Of a stretch of 64,000 nt of DNA, positions 11,515 to 23,399 are shown in pieces. Below the pieces are notes generated by a model. That model ran no database searches and was not told the DNA's origin. It saw only the letters and a list, made by a program, of their open reading frames with translations. Numbering within the stretch: position 1 is the first letter of the stretch; each line of letters begins with the position of its first letter. Source of the stretch: Quillaja saponaria (taxonomy: Eukaryota; Streptophyta; Magnoliopsida; Fabales; Quillajaceae); NCBI GenBank assembly GCA_029379385.1, contig CM055618.1, positions 2,180,134 to 2,244,133 of the forward strand, in the 5' to 3' direction. A program made the translations under genes and the position numbers.

Positions 11515-11644
11515 AGGATTTTTGGTTACCTCTCCCAACAAGTATTTTCCTGCAGGCTTAAATCTCTGACATTGCAGAGACCCCTCAACTGCTGATGTTA
11601 AGCGTGTCTTACCACTTGAATCACGCCCTGTGGGTAGGGAAAAT
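11515..11644 (-). mobile_element. tRNA-derived SINE copy, 5' end next to the Copia LTR
   Basis: The complement reads GGCGTGATTCAAGTGGTAAG near its start, with an A box at 11612-11623, then GTTGAGGGGTCTCTG and a tail like that of the SINE at 1447-1620. The head lies against the first base of the Copia LTR at 11645, so the LTR element may have inserted at or near the SINE's 5' end. Confidence 0.55.
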
Positions 11645-13401
11645 TGTTAGTAGTATGCCTTACAAGCCAATGACTTTAGATGTCTATGGCGTATTACTTG
11701 TAAATACAGTCTTTTTCAGTTATTAATAAAATGAATATGTTTCATTATTATATGGTATTATTATTTATCATGCACTTTAATTGCTAGTTAATTCTTTAGT
11801 ATGAATATGATAAATCCCATAGAATATAAGCAACATAAATAAGAACCATAATATGATCATGCTTGTGAGATATATTTTCTTAAGCTTTGTTCTTAAATAT
11901 ATTCCTAATCATAGGATCATTAATAATGGAAATTAATGATCTGGTTAGATTAATACATGTTATTTTAACTTAAATGTTGAGAGTGATTGATCTCATAATC
12001 ACTTGTATAGTCGATACTATAATAAACATATAGGTGCTTGTTAGAGAACAAGTTCACTAAATTGACTCGATCATAGAACACTCCTATGGATTTTTACTTA
12101 GTTGTCAATGAGAGTTTTTTGTTGTAGTAGTGCAAATGATCTTTATACTTGAGGCATCATAAATACCTTGTACATAGGTTATCATGCTTTGATACTATCT
12201 AAGTATAATTCACCATGGGTTATATAGGGATAGATATTAAGTATGATTATATATGTATGGAAGTATATGAGTACACAATAAGGGATCTATCAATCTCAGT
12301 AAAGAGATAGAATGTTCTATGTTATCTAATTAAGACATAACTTAAAAAGTCCTTGGCTATATGAGTACACAATAAGGGATCTATCAATCTCAGTAAAGAG
12401 ATAGAATGTTCTATGTTATCTAATTAAGACATAACTTAAAAAGTCATTGGCTAGGTGGTGTGAAACTAGATTAGAGAATTTAGATTTCACCACATAAGTT
12501 GTGACTTATAGATAGATATCAGATTAAACAATTTAGGGTTTAACATTAATCCATACTCTAAATTTAACCAAGAATACTAAATGATGGAAAGATTGAATTG
12601 CATGGTAGCTAACAACAGGAAGGTTCACAAATATATTTATATTATCTGGATAGTCATTATATGCTGATAAGTATCAATCTTGACTTGTGAGTAACTAGAA
12701 AATTAATTAAATAATTAATTTTCATTAATGAGTAAGTCAAAAATTAGTTTTGATTCAAATTAATTAGATATGGATCTAATTAAAAAATACATTAAATTAA
12801 TGTGACCTACTGCTAGTTTAATATGAACCTAAGGGGTCACACACAAAAGGATGTAATTTGATTAAGAGAAGTTTTGGGCTTCCATGCAATTACAGACAAA
12901 TGATATTTGAAATTCAAAATAGGAATAATTTTATTAGGATTTTCCTAATTTATCTAAAAGTATAAAAGATAAGATTTGATCTTATCATCTAGAGTTCAAT
13001 TATATCATACTTAAATGAGGTTAGACCTTATATGTATCATACGTAACTGTTATTCAAATATCACAAAAAACCAAAGTTCTCTGCAGAGAATTTTTGGTAA
13101 ACTGAGTGTTTGTGAGATGTGAGCAAATTTCATCACTTGTGCTAGCACACAAGGAGATTTTTCGTAACCAACTCAAAGCTCTTGATCAAGTCATTTGGTG
13201 TGGATAACTTAGAGGTTGTACACCCTATACAACTTGTAGATCAAAAGCTAATATAGTCCTAATTGCTTCAAGAGGTAATATTCTATTTATAAGATTAATA
13301 GAAAATACATTGATTCATAAACAATAGAGATTATCATAGGAATTTTGTTGTGCTAAATTTTTTTTAATTCTATTGTGCCAGGCATAATCAATTTTCTTAC
13401 A
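11645..13401 (+). repeat. 5' LTR of the Copia element
   Basis: TG...CA ends, 1757 bp. It contains a perfect or near-perfect direct duplication of about 93 bp (12267-12359 and 12360-12452) that the 3' LTR lacks, which accounts for most of its greater length. Confidence 0.85.
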
Positions 13402-13559
13402 GTGGTATCACGACAAACGTTTTTTCTTTATCTAATAGTTAGTTTAATTAAAATAAAGGAATCAGTGACAATGACAATTCATTGTAGCACTGTCAACAAA
13501 AAAAATTTTGAATTATGTGATGAATCACGTTGGATGTGTCACTGCCATAATGTATGACA

Positions 13560-15104
13560 TTAACTTTAAGAATTGACAAGAAGCGACAAAATCCGAAATG
13601 GATTCTATGTACTCTAACAAAATATGGATTTTGGTTGATGCACCTCAAGGAATAGTACCTATAGGTTACAAATGAGTATTTAAAAGGAAGGCTGGAGTAG
13701 ATGAAAAGGTTGAAACCTATAAAGCAAGACTAGTGGCAAAACGATACAGTCAAAAGCAATGAATTGATTTTGATGAAACCTTTTCTCTTCTAGTCATGTT
13801 TAAATCCATTAGAATTTTACTTGCTATAACTGCATACTATGATTATGAAATATGGCAAATGGATGTAAAAACTGCATTTCTCAATGGAAACATTGAAGAG
13901 GATGTGTACATAATATAACTTGGGGGTTTTATATCTAGTGATGACAAATAAAAGTATGTAAGCTACAGAGATCCATTTATAGATTGAAGTAAGCTTCAAG
14001 AAGTTAGAATATTCATTTCAATAAAACTATCAAAAAGTTGATTTTATTAAGAATCCAAATGAACATTGTGTATGCAAAAAGATTAGTAGGAGCGATGTTG
14101 ATTTCTTGATCTTATATGTGGATGACATATTACTCATTGGGAATGATGTAGCCATGTTACAATCAGTCAAGGTTTGGCTCTCAAATAACTTCTCCATGAA
14201 AAATTTGGGTGAAGCTACTTATATCTTAGAGATTAAGATCTATAAAGATAGATAGAAAAGGTTGCTTGGCATTTCCCAATCTACATACATAGATAAAATA
14301 CTGAAGAGGTTCAATATGAATTATTCCAAGAAAGGCTATTTGCATTTGAGTCATAGAATCACTCTTTCTAGGAAGATGTCACCTTAGACACCTCAAGAAA
14401 GAGAATTCATGAGTAGAATACCCTTATGCTTCAACAATAGGATCTATCATGTATTCTATAGCATGTACTAGACCTGATGTTGCTTATGTACTTAGTGTAA
14501 TAAGTATATATCAGTCTAATCCCAGTGAATTTCATTGGAAAGCAATGAAGAACATTTTTAAGTACTTAAGAAGGACTAAAGATTTGTTTCTCATCTATGG
14601 AGGATCAGATTTGAAAATTGGTGTCTTTACAGACTCAAGTTTTCAATCTGATAAGGATGATAGTAAGTCTATATCAGGGTATGTATTCACCATGAATGGT
14701 GGAGTGGTGCATTGGAAAAGTTTCAAACAAGACACCACTACAGACTTAACCACTGAAGCTGAATATATTACTGCCAAAGAAGCTGTTTTGATGAGAAAGT
14801 TCATCAACGAGCTAGGTGTGATTCCTGATATTGTTAATCCAGTATCATTATACTGTGATAGCAATGGAGCTATAGCACATGCAAAGGAACCAAGATCTCA
14901 CCAAAAAACCAAACACATTCTAAGGCGTTTCCATTTGATTAGAGAAATCATTGATAGATGTGATATGAATACACAAAAGGTATTCAACAAATGATAATAT
15001 AGCAGATCCATTCACTAAACCATTGTCTCAACAAAATTTGATCACTATTTTGAGAAGATGGGTATGAGATACAAGAGCGATTAGCTTTAGTGCAAGTAGG
15101 AGAT
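13560..15104 (+). pseudogene. Copia pol remnant: reverse transcriptase and RNase H
   Basis: Reading across stops and shifts on the plus strand gives typical Copia RT landmarks: KARLVAK near 13727, QMDVKTAFLNGNIEEDVY near 13855-13910, and the catalytic YVDDILLIGND near 14117-14150. The RNase H part is an intact open stretch at 14449-14994 with ACTRPDVAY, VFTDSSFQSD, SISGYVFTMNGG, TTEAEY, CDSNGAIAHA and HIL.RFHLIRE. Several in-frame stops in the RT part (for example near 13668, 13918 and 13949) show that it is dead. Gag, protease and integrase are absent. Confidence 0.85.
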
Positions 15105-16728
15105 TGTTAGTAATATGCCCTACAAGCTAATGATATTAGATGTCTATGGTATATTACCTGTAACTACAATCTTATTCAGTTATTAATAAAATGAATATAT
15201 TTCATTATTATATGGTATTATTATTTATCATGTATTTTAATTACTAGTTAATTCTTTAGGATAAATATGATAAATCTTATAGAATATAAGCAACGAAAAT
15301 AAAAAAACTTTGATGTGATCATGCTTATAAGATATATTTTTTTAAGCTTTGTTCTTAAATATTCCTAATCATAAGTTCATTAATAATAAGAATTAATGAT
15401 CCGGTTAGATTAGTACATGTTATGTTAACTCAAATGTTGAGAGTGATTGGTCTTCATGATCACTTGTGTAGTCGACACTATAACAAATGTATAAGTGCTT
15501 GTTAGAGAACAAGTTCACTGAATTGACTTAATCATAGAACATTCATTATGGACTTTTAAATAGTTATCAATGAGAGTTTTTCATTGTAGCAGTGCAAATG
15601 ATCTTTAGATCTAAGGCATCATAGTTACCTTGTACATAGGTTATCATACTTTGATACTATCTAAGTATAATTCACCATGAATTTTATAGAGATAGATATT
15701 GGGTATGACTATCTATGTATGGAAGTATATGAGTGCACAATAAGGGATCTATCACTATCAGTAAAGAGAGAGAATGTTCTATGTTACCTAATTAATATAT
15801 AACTCAAAAGTCCCTGGCCAAGGTGGTACGAAACTAAATTAGAAAATTTAGGTTTCACCACATGACATCAAATTGAACAATTTAGGGTTTGAAATTAATC
15901 TATACTCTAAATTTAATCAGGAATATTGAATGATTTAAAAGTTGAATTGCATGGTAGCTAACAACGAAAAGGTTCACAAATATATTTATATTACCTGGGT
16001 AGTCATCATATGCTATTAGGCATCAATCTTGACTTTTTAATAATTAATTCTCATTACGAGTAAATCAAAAATTAGTTTTAATTCAAATTAATTAGATATG
16101 AATCTAATTGAAAAATACATTAAATTAATGTAAAATATTGCCAATTTAATATGAACCTAAGGGATTACACACAAAAAATGTAATTTGATTAAGAAAGTTT
16201 TTAACTTCCGTGCAATTATAGATAAATGATATTTAAATTCAAAATAGGATTAACTTTATTAGGATTTTTCAATTTTATCTAAAAGTCTAAGAGATAAGAT
16301 TTGATCTTATCATCTAGAGTTCAGTTATATCATACTTAAATAAGGTTAGACCTCATATGTACCATACGTAACTGTTATTCAAATATCACAGAAAACTAAT
16401 GTTCTCTGTAGAGAATTTTTGGCAAATTGAATGTTTGTGAGAAGTGAGAAAATCTCATCACTTGTGCTAGCACATAAGGAGATTTTTGATAGCCAACTCG
16501 GAGCTTTTGATCAAGTCATTTGATATGGATATACTTAGAGGTAGTACACCATGTACAACTTATGGATCAAAAGCTAAGATCGTACTAATTGCTTCAAGAG
16601 ATAATTTTATATTTATAAGATTAATAGAAAATACATTGGTTCATAAGAAATAAAAATTATCCTAGGGATTTAGTTATGCCAAAAAATTTTATTTTTTGCT
16701 GTGCCCGGCAGTAATCAATTTTCTTACA
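15105..16728 (+). repeat. 3' LTR of the Copia element
   Basis: 1624 bp, colinear with the 5' LTR. It lacks the 93-bp duplication and has a deletion of roughly 30 bp near 15863 where the 5' LTR has the TTGTGACTTATAGATAG segment. Many substitutions separate the two LTRs, so the insertion is not recent. Confidence 0.85.
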
Positions 16729-16907
16729 AAAAATTACTTTTGTTCTAATACTTAGACTTGATTATGGCACAATAAATAGTATTCACGCCTTGTATATCTT
16801 ATGGTTGCTTATATTTCTAACTTTTTATTTATTTTAATATAAAGGGGAATTAATTACTTATTTTTGTAGTGATAGTTATTTTAAACCTGTTGAGCCCCTG
16901 TGAGTGA

Positions 16908-17185
16908 CTCAGCTCTCTTAGTGAAACTAGCAGGCAGCAAGAAGATGGGCCTTATCTACGAGTTTGGGGATTATATCAACTCCCAGCAAGTATAGGGGAA
17001 GTTGTAGGGTCTGCAGCTTTTACCACTGCTGCTTGCAGCTCCCCAGCAGCATCTACCATATCTCTCTCTCCATCTCCTTTAAGATTCACTTCTAAACAGA
17101 TGGTGCTTGTACATGAGTTAGTTAAAAGAGAGCTGAGGTACATCCACCGCCTCCAATGCTACCGCCTCCAATGCTACCACCTCAG
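16908..17185 (+). other. Unrecognised open frame ending at a consensus splice donor
   Basis: After a TGA at 16905-16907 the frame stays open for about 92 codons with non-AT-rich composition, then meets CAG|GTACGT (donor at 17186). It encodes a Ser/Ala/Pro-containing stretch followed by a basic helix-like part. There is no ATG near its start, so it would have to be an internal exon or a relic. I do not recognise it, and no partner exon is evident downstream. Confidence 0.25.
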
Positions 17186-17261
17186 GTACGTATTCTTTTT
17201 AATTTTATTTTCATAATGAAAAAGTTTTAGTCTATTATAGTTTGAATGCAAAAATTTTGTA

Positions 17262-18040
17262 AAAACTTGGAAGTTTGGGTTCAAAGGGAAAACAGTCAAA
17301 TACAAGTATATTTCAGATTTTGGGAATACTAGCATAACCATGAAAACGAATAAGATATGTAAAAAGGAACAAAAAACTAGTTATATCAACTGTTAGGATT
17401 ATTAGGCAATACTTCTAATTTCAAAACAACAAGAAGTGTCGTAAAACTCATGCCTTTAGATGGACCACAGGCCTTATGCTAGGAAGCAAGAAGCTAGGAG
17501 AGTGTAATTTGAGCATTAGAAGGAAGCTAAAGTAAGCAATCAGTACACAAATCCCATCCTTTAGAAAGATATGCCCATAAACTTTGAAAGTTTGGTTTCA
17601 AAGAAGAGTGGGGATAAAACGATCAAATACAAATCTGTTCAAACTTCGGAAGTACCAGCATGACCGTGGTGACGAATAAGACATGTAGTAATAAACAAAA
17701 ATCTATTTAGATCAACTGTTAAGATATAAGTTCAAACTTTGAATTTCAAGGAAAAACCTTTAAATGTTTAGGTTCGTAGACAAAACAGTCAAATACAATT
17801 TGTTTCGAATTCCAGGAGTAGCGGCATGACTGTGGTGACAAATAAGACCTATCAGAAGAAATGAAAATCTATTTGGATTAATGGTTAGGATATTAACCTG
17901 AACTTTTAGATTCAAGAACTTTTAATTTCAACGCTAAAACTTTGTAAGTTTGGGTTAGGAGGAAAACAGGCATATACAACTCTGTTTCATATTCTGGCAG
18001 TACCGACGTAACCATAAGGATGAATAAGACTTGTAACATA
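17262..18040 (+). repeat. Diverged tandem repeat, four units
   Basis: Four degenerate units start near 17266, 17586, 17761 and 17946. Each carries, in order, AAGTTTGGGTT, a purine-rich AAAAC, GTCAAATACAA, a TTTC.GATT motif, a TACC.GCATGACC-like motif, a GTGACGAATAAGAC-like motif and AAATCTATTT.GAT. Spacing varies (about 320, 175 and 185 bp). No coding frame persists across units. Confidence 0.65.
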
Positions 18041-18740
18041 TAACTTATTTATTTTGATTATTTCTGGTTTCACCTTCTACATTCGAGCCTTCGCACTTCA
18101 TTCAGGTTGACAAGCAAACTTAGGATGATAAAAACTTAGAATTAGAAGATGATAATTATTAGATTTATGTAATTTTTTAAATTACTGTAAATATTGTTGT
18201 TAAGATGATTCTTGTATAATATTTTTTTATATAAAATTTAGAATTTAAATATAAAATATACTTTCATAAAGGTATTTACATACAAAATTAAAAAATAAAA
18301 ATAAAAAACTAAATAAAGATAAAATAAAATAATTAAATTGTATTCTCCATCTAAGTTCGCATTTTGATTATCTGCATTTGCAAAAAGGCAATCTGCATCT
18401 GTATGACATACACAAGTGCATCTATCTCTGTATTTCAGCGTCTGGAAACTATACTCCATGCACACGCAAAAAGACAAAAATATATATGTTTTGCTTCTGT
18501 GCACAAGCAAAAAATAATATCTTAGTATAAAGTTACTGTGTCTGTTTATTTGCATCTGAGAGCAGATGCAAATGATTAACTACATCTGTAATGTGACCTT
18601 CTGCATCTACAATTAGCAGGCATGGATAACGCAATTTCTTATAGTGTCATGATGATACTCTTTACTTGATTAGATTGATATTCTAATATGGACTGAAACT
18701 TTCCAAAAGCAATAGTAATTTTCTCAAATGATTCTTCAAC
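18041..18740. other. Noncoding, low-complexity region
   Basis: Contains an AT-rich block (18160-18340) and a stretch rich in TGCATCTG/CAGATGCA motifs (18350-18610). The 105-codon open frame on the minus strand at 18238-18555 is Phe/Tyr-rich low complexity and not credible as a gene. Confidence 0.4.
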
Positions 18741-19026
18741 TTTTGAAGCTTCTTTTTCCTTATTCTTTTCCTCTCTCTTTTCCTAATTTTGGAGTTTCAA
18801 TGACAACTTTAGTCTGAAGAGTAGCAGATAAGTTCTTCATATTCTCTGGCAACTTTATGATTTCATTAAGTTGCTCTATCCTCAGCTAGCTATTGATCTC
18901 CAATAGGTTCTCAATGTCTTCCAAACTTCTATCCAGAGGACCAAGAGTTTCTTTCAAGAAGGTGGATATGTTTTCCATGTTCCTATCTAACCAAGATTTT
19001 AGATCTGACAATGCACTATTGTTCAT
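18740..19026 (-). pseudogene. Degenerate helical open frame, probably transposon-derived
   Basis: From the ATG at 19026 the minus strand encodes a 46-residue Leu/Asp/Glu-rich amphipathic stretch (DLKSWLDRNMENISTF...) ending in TAG at 18886-18888. It then continues open in the same frame with LRIEQLNEIIKLPENMKNL before breaking up. The heptad-like leucine pattern suggests coiled coil, as in the accessory ORFs of some plant LTR elements. The family is unresolved. Confidence 0.35.
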
Positions 19027-19640
19027 CACATTCTCCTGAACTCTAGTCTATAACTTAAATAGATAAGTAAATAAAGTAGTTAACAGCAGAAAATAAAGAG
19101 TTAAGAGATAAAGAGATTTACACAACAAATTTTATAGTGGCTCACCAGAAACCAGTGGGCTATGTCTACTCCTCAAACAACCACGGGGAATTTCACTATC
19201 AACTAAATTCCAGGGATCGACAAATCCTTTCTACCACAAAATTGCAAGACTTAGCAACCTTTACAACTGAATTCTAGGGCCTATCACCAAACCTAAAGAT
19301 TAAAGGTTATAAGCTCAACCTATATGAATTAATGGACTAAGAACCAAACAATTCCTCAGAGCTTGACACAAGTTGAACTTTATCGGGTATAATCCTAAGC
19401 TCTAGGTTCACACTTGTAGATTTTTCTCATAAATGAAAAGATAGGTGTGAGTACAAGTTTTGCTCAATCACTCAAGTACAAATCTTGCTTAAGAAAATGA
19501 AAGTTTAAGAGTCGGTTGAATGATCTATTAAAGCATATGTATTTCAAGGGATTTATAAAATTCTTCTAATATTTTTCATGAGAGCTTGATGTAATGATAA
19601 ATAATGTATAACCTAAATTGCTTTGCTTCCTGTCTCTTGT
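19027..19640. other. Repeat-like noncoding region
   Basis: Holds a GAGATTTACACAAC..TTTATAGTGGCTC motif and ACCACGGGGAATTTCACTATC, which look like a common interspersed plant repeat, but borders cannot be set. Confidence 0.35.
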
Positions 19641-19671
19641 TTCACCAGATGAGATAATCTATTCAAAACAT

Positions 19672-20010
19672 CAGAAGCGATCATGGTAAAGAGTTTGAAA
19701 ATTCATCTTTTGAAAACTTTTGTGATTTGTATTGAGTATAATTTCTCAATTCCTATTACACCTTAACAAAATAGAGTTGTTAGAAGGAGAAAAAAAATAA
19801 AAATAAAAAAAATCCGAAAGGAAATGGCCATAACGATGTTGTGTGAGAAGAATGTTATAAAAGATTGTGTTCGAAAAGATAATATTTTTTGAACTTTATT
19901 AACTCAGAAATTTAGATTGCTGATATTTTTACAAAATCCCATAATGAAAAATAATTTTGCAAAATTAGCAAACTAAATTGGAATGTCTACTCAATTTTGT
20001 GTTTTTTTAT
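19672..20010 (+). pseudogene. Copia integrase core and pol C-terminus remnant
   Basis: RSDHGKEFENSSFENFCD (19672-19725), then after a frameshift IEYNFSIPITP-QNRVV (about 19730-19790), is the central/C-terminal part of the Copia integrase core with its conserved SD.G.EF motif. At about 19905-19985 a shifted frame gives a decayed version of the terminal pol motif (IFLQNPIMKNNFAKLAN-IGM, equivalent to DIFTKPL...F..L...LGM). RT is missing between them, so the element was internally deleted. Confidence 0.6.
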
Positions 20011-20363
20011 TTGTGTGGACAAATGTTTGTTTATGATTTGATATGTGAATTAGCTGAAAATTTCCTAAAACAGTGTTTTTCAATCAACTATACTTGTACA
20101 GCTGAACTCACTTAATTAGCATGTCTCACCAGATCGGTCGTATCAACTGACTTTCAATCACTTGATGCCTGTAACTGACTGACAGCACAATCAACTGAAA
20201 AAGCAACTTCTAGGTTAAAGTTCATCAAACATTCATTCATCACATTACATTTCATTTCAAATTCTTAAATCTCATGAGTTCAAAAGTTTCACTCCAAACT
20301 CTTACTCTCAATATTTATGACGATGTTCAAATCTCAAAACCAATCTCTTAGAATCATATTGCA

Positions 20364-20543
20364 ATGGCTCCAAAGAGAAAGACTTATGGTTCTTCATTTT
20401 CATCATCCAAGAAATCGAAGACCTCTTCTGACTCAGATTTGACTTTGTACTCAAACTTCGACCTTATTAGACATAAGAGTGCTGAACAATACAAGCTCTT
20501 CAACGAAATTTTCTCAAATTTGAAGACCTTCCAGGACATGTGA
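20364..20543 (+). pseudogene. Small basic/serine-rich ORF, plant-transposon ORF relic
   Basis: ATG at 20364 opens a 59-residue frame starting MAPKRKTYGSSFSSSKKSK, then FDLIRHKSAEQYKLF. The basic, Ser-rich start followed by an F...SAE.Y motif resembles the accessory ORF of some plant LTR retrotransposons. After the TGA the same kind of sequence continues in broken frames to about 20800, so it is decayed. Confidence 0.4.
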
Positions 20544-23399
20544 TTGACTTAGAATCATATCAAACCTTCAACCTTCAATCTCTTTAGTTGTTTCAAGTTC
20601 AATCCTTTGAGCAGTTTGCTAAGCACTTAGACAATATCTACCCAGAATTAGTGTGTATGTTTTACTTGAATCTCAATGAGGAACCAAATGTACTTAGAAT
20701 TTGGGTACTTAGGAAATAAAACGTTTGAACTGAAAAACCTTTGTGTGATTTGTTTAGACTCTGTACTAGTGGCATCATCAACTACACTCCCAACAAACCT
20801 TAGTTCAAGAAAATCTATGAAGCGTAATATCCCTGAAAACTACACATGAAATGTAAATATACCATTACCTTAAAAAGGTGTCTGTGTGAAATGTGAGTAA
20901 TTTGTTTGTTTTGATAATGAATTTTATGAATTATGTCACAACTTAGGAATTTAATTACTTATGGATTTTTGCATAAAATAGGGGTAAAAGAGAGATTTTT
21001 CCTTCTTGTTATTTATGGTGAAGGAAAGCAATATAGAAGAATGAAAAATAAATTATTTATTTAGGAATGAGATTATAATTATTAAGGAAATTTATTTGTA
21101 TGTGACAAATTATAAATTGCCGTAATTATGTATCAATTGTGGAAAATTGATTTGTAGAAAAATTAATTGTGGAAATTAGGATTAAAGGAATTATATATGA
21201 ATTATAACGAAGTGGAATTTTTGTGAAAAATTCCACAAAATATAATTTTGGAGAATAAGGACTGAATTGAAAAGAGAAATTGTAGGGACTAAATTGAAAG
21301 AAATGAAAAATTGGCAAACTAGTGGCGATTTTGGGATTTTGAAAAAAAACTGAGGGGTAGACTAAGCTTCCACTTATACAACCGTTTAGAAGGGGAGAAA
21401 ATCTGCCATGGGAGCCGAGAAAGCTAGAAAGAGAGAGAAAACTTGATTAACTCTAGCTCTAGTGTGAGACTTTGAGTGAAATTGGGAGAGGGAGCTGATG
21501 GAGGTGTGAGAAGATTGAATCTTCCATTGCATGTGGGAATGGAAAACATGAAGGTGATGATCTTGTGTTGGCTGAGAAGGGTAGAGAGAGAAAGGCGAGA
21601 AAATTTCATATTTTTAAGACTTTTCTTTGGATTTTGATGATGAATATGTATGGAATTGAAATAATTTGACGTAATTTGGGCTAAAATTGAAGTGTGCCTG
21701 AGGGGTGTGATTTTGGATCCATGGGAGTCAAGCAAATTCAACCCGTGTGCGTTTTATGACCTGTGGAGGTAAGGGGAAAATTTTGGATCTAATCTGTGTA
21801 TTTAACTTTTAACAGGTATATGTATGAGTCTTGAAAATGGTGTTTTTCAGAGTGCGTGTGTACATGAAACTCTTCTATTCCAAAAAAATTCTTCCATGAG
21901 CATGCATATTACATGTTTGAAATTCTTTGGGAATTAGGTTGAAAATCCATGCGTAAATTTGTAAAATTTGCATGGTTGTGTGAATGATAATAATTATGAG
22001 AAATGCATATTTGGACCTGTTGGAGTGAACCGTTATATGCGCTAGTGTCGCTGAAAAGCCTGTGTGCATATGAGAGTAAGACAAAGTTCTTGCGTCCTAG
22101 TGTGGGATCCATGACTAGTAAAGGTTTGAACCCTTGAGTTAAATCAGTAGCACTTATCCGTCTGGGATGTTCCTTTACTGGCTAGCCAAGCAACAGCGAG
22201 TCTAATACATTTCATAATTATAATTGCATGCATACACTGCATTCTTTGATTTAAAAAACTAGACACTGATCTTTTTTGAAAATTGTGCACATGCATCTAC
22301 TAAGATTTTGTCTCATTATTTTTAGCTGGGTATCTCAGATTGATTGTTTTTGAGATGTGACAATTTTTGTATGGTAGTAATCTCTGGTGGTATTTGGTAT
22401 AGTCAATGTGATGGTATACGCGCATTCGGGAGTACATGTTCCTGATGATCAAGCTTGTGGTGGTAGGCCTATTATCGAGGATCAGCTTATGAAGGATGGT
22501 GTAGATGTTGTGGAGGGTCCGGTAGCTAGCCTTGTGGTGGAGGATCTTATTATTAAGAAGATAGAGGAGGATCCAACTATGGATAATGTCCTCGATCACA
22601 GTGAGGTCTTCTATGCTGTGATAAAGTTTAAGGGGTCAGCCATAAGGATGCTATTTTTGGCATGAGTCTCAGACGAGATAGTGATTGCATGGTGTTTTGA
22701 TAGATCTATGTAGTAGATCTGGGGTGTTTTCGGAGTGTGTGGGAGTTATATGTGGAGATGTATGGACTAGAGGGATATAGAGTTAGAGTTGTATGTCTTT
22801 TTGCCGAATCTACGAATCCACGTATTTACAATATTCTTATTCCTATGACCCAAATACTTGTATACTCATTTTAGGCCAACGATGATAGATCTAGACTTGT
22901 AGAAGTCAGATCTAGGACAATGTGTGTATAAATGTAAATATAAAAAATGCTTGTATATAAAAAAATTGATGTACATATGTATTTAAGTGTTATTTTTTCA
23001 GATGTGTGTGTTCGTATACTTGTAAATGCAATTTATGGCCATTAGGATTAATTTTGTGTTAACTATGCCTCGTATGGCTCCAACTAATCTAGGAGGTGAA
23101 TTCACTGCATTTGATTTTCGTTTTGGTGTATTTACATTTTCTAGTCATAATGTGTCTTAACAGATCTGTTTGAAAATGAGTTGGTGCATTTGTGATGTTT
23201 TTTCGTGTTACTCGAATAATATCGTGGTTTAAAAAAATTGACGTGTCTTCAAAAATGCGTAATGATAAATAATATATGAATTGTATACATGGGGTCACAT
23301 AAAGATTTGGGATACAATGCATCTATCTGTGCTTCACCCCAACTTCAAATTGAAAAAAACAATCTTTCATCCGTTTGTCATCTTAACTTTGCTACCAAA
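20544..23399 (+). other. LTR-like repetitive region, borders not resolved
   Basis: No host gene is seen. The string near 22105-22205 (GGTTTGAACCC, AGCACTTATCCG, CTGGGATG, then CAAGCAACAGCGAG) and GAAAGCTAGAAAGAGAGAG near 21420 resemble long LTRs of Gypsy elements. The 92-codon frame at 22387-22665 is composition-balanced but matches nothing I know and lies within this region. The many small open frames have no supporting context. Confidence 0.35.

Larger units (their letters stand above)
11645..16728 (+). mobile_element. Copia LTR retrotransposon, internally deleted and decayed
   Basis: Two long direct repeats bound the element (11645-13401 and 15105-16728). Both start TGTTAGTA.TATGCC and end TTTTCTTACA. 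Next to the 5' LTR is GTGGTATCACGAC (13402-13414), a diverged initiator-Met primer-binding site. A purine-rich GCAAGTAGGAGA precedes the 3' LTR. The interior is only about 1.7 kb and keeps reverse transcriptase and RNase H but no gag, protease or integrase. The A-rich flanks (AAAAT left, AAAAAT right) may be a 5-bp target duplication. The order RT-RNase H directly before the 3' LTR identifies Ty1/Copia. Confidence 0.85.

Noticed and set aside
18238..18555. A 105-residue minus-strand protein
   Set aside because: Phe/Tyr/Leu-rich low complexity in AT-rich DNA, with no domain and no context.
21424..22665. Host genes among open frames of 65-105 codons
   Set aside because: The region looks like a long LTR; the frames overlap on opposite strands and none has a recognisable domain or splice structure.
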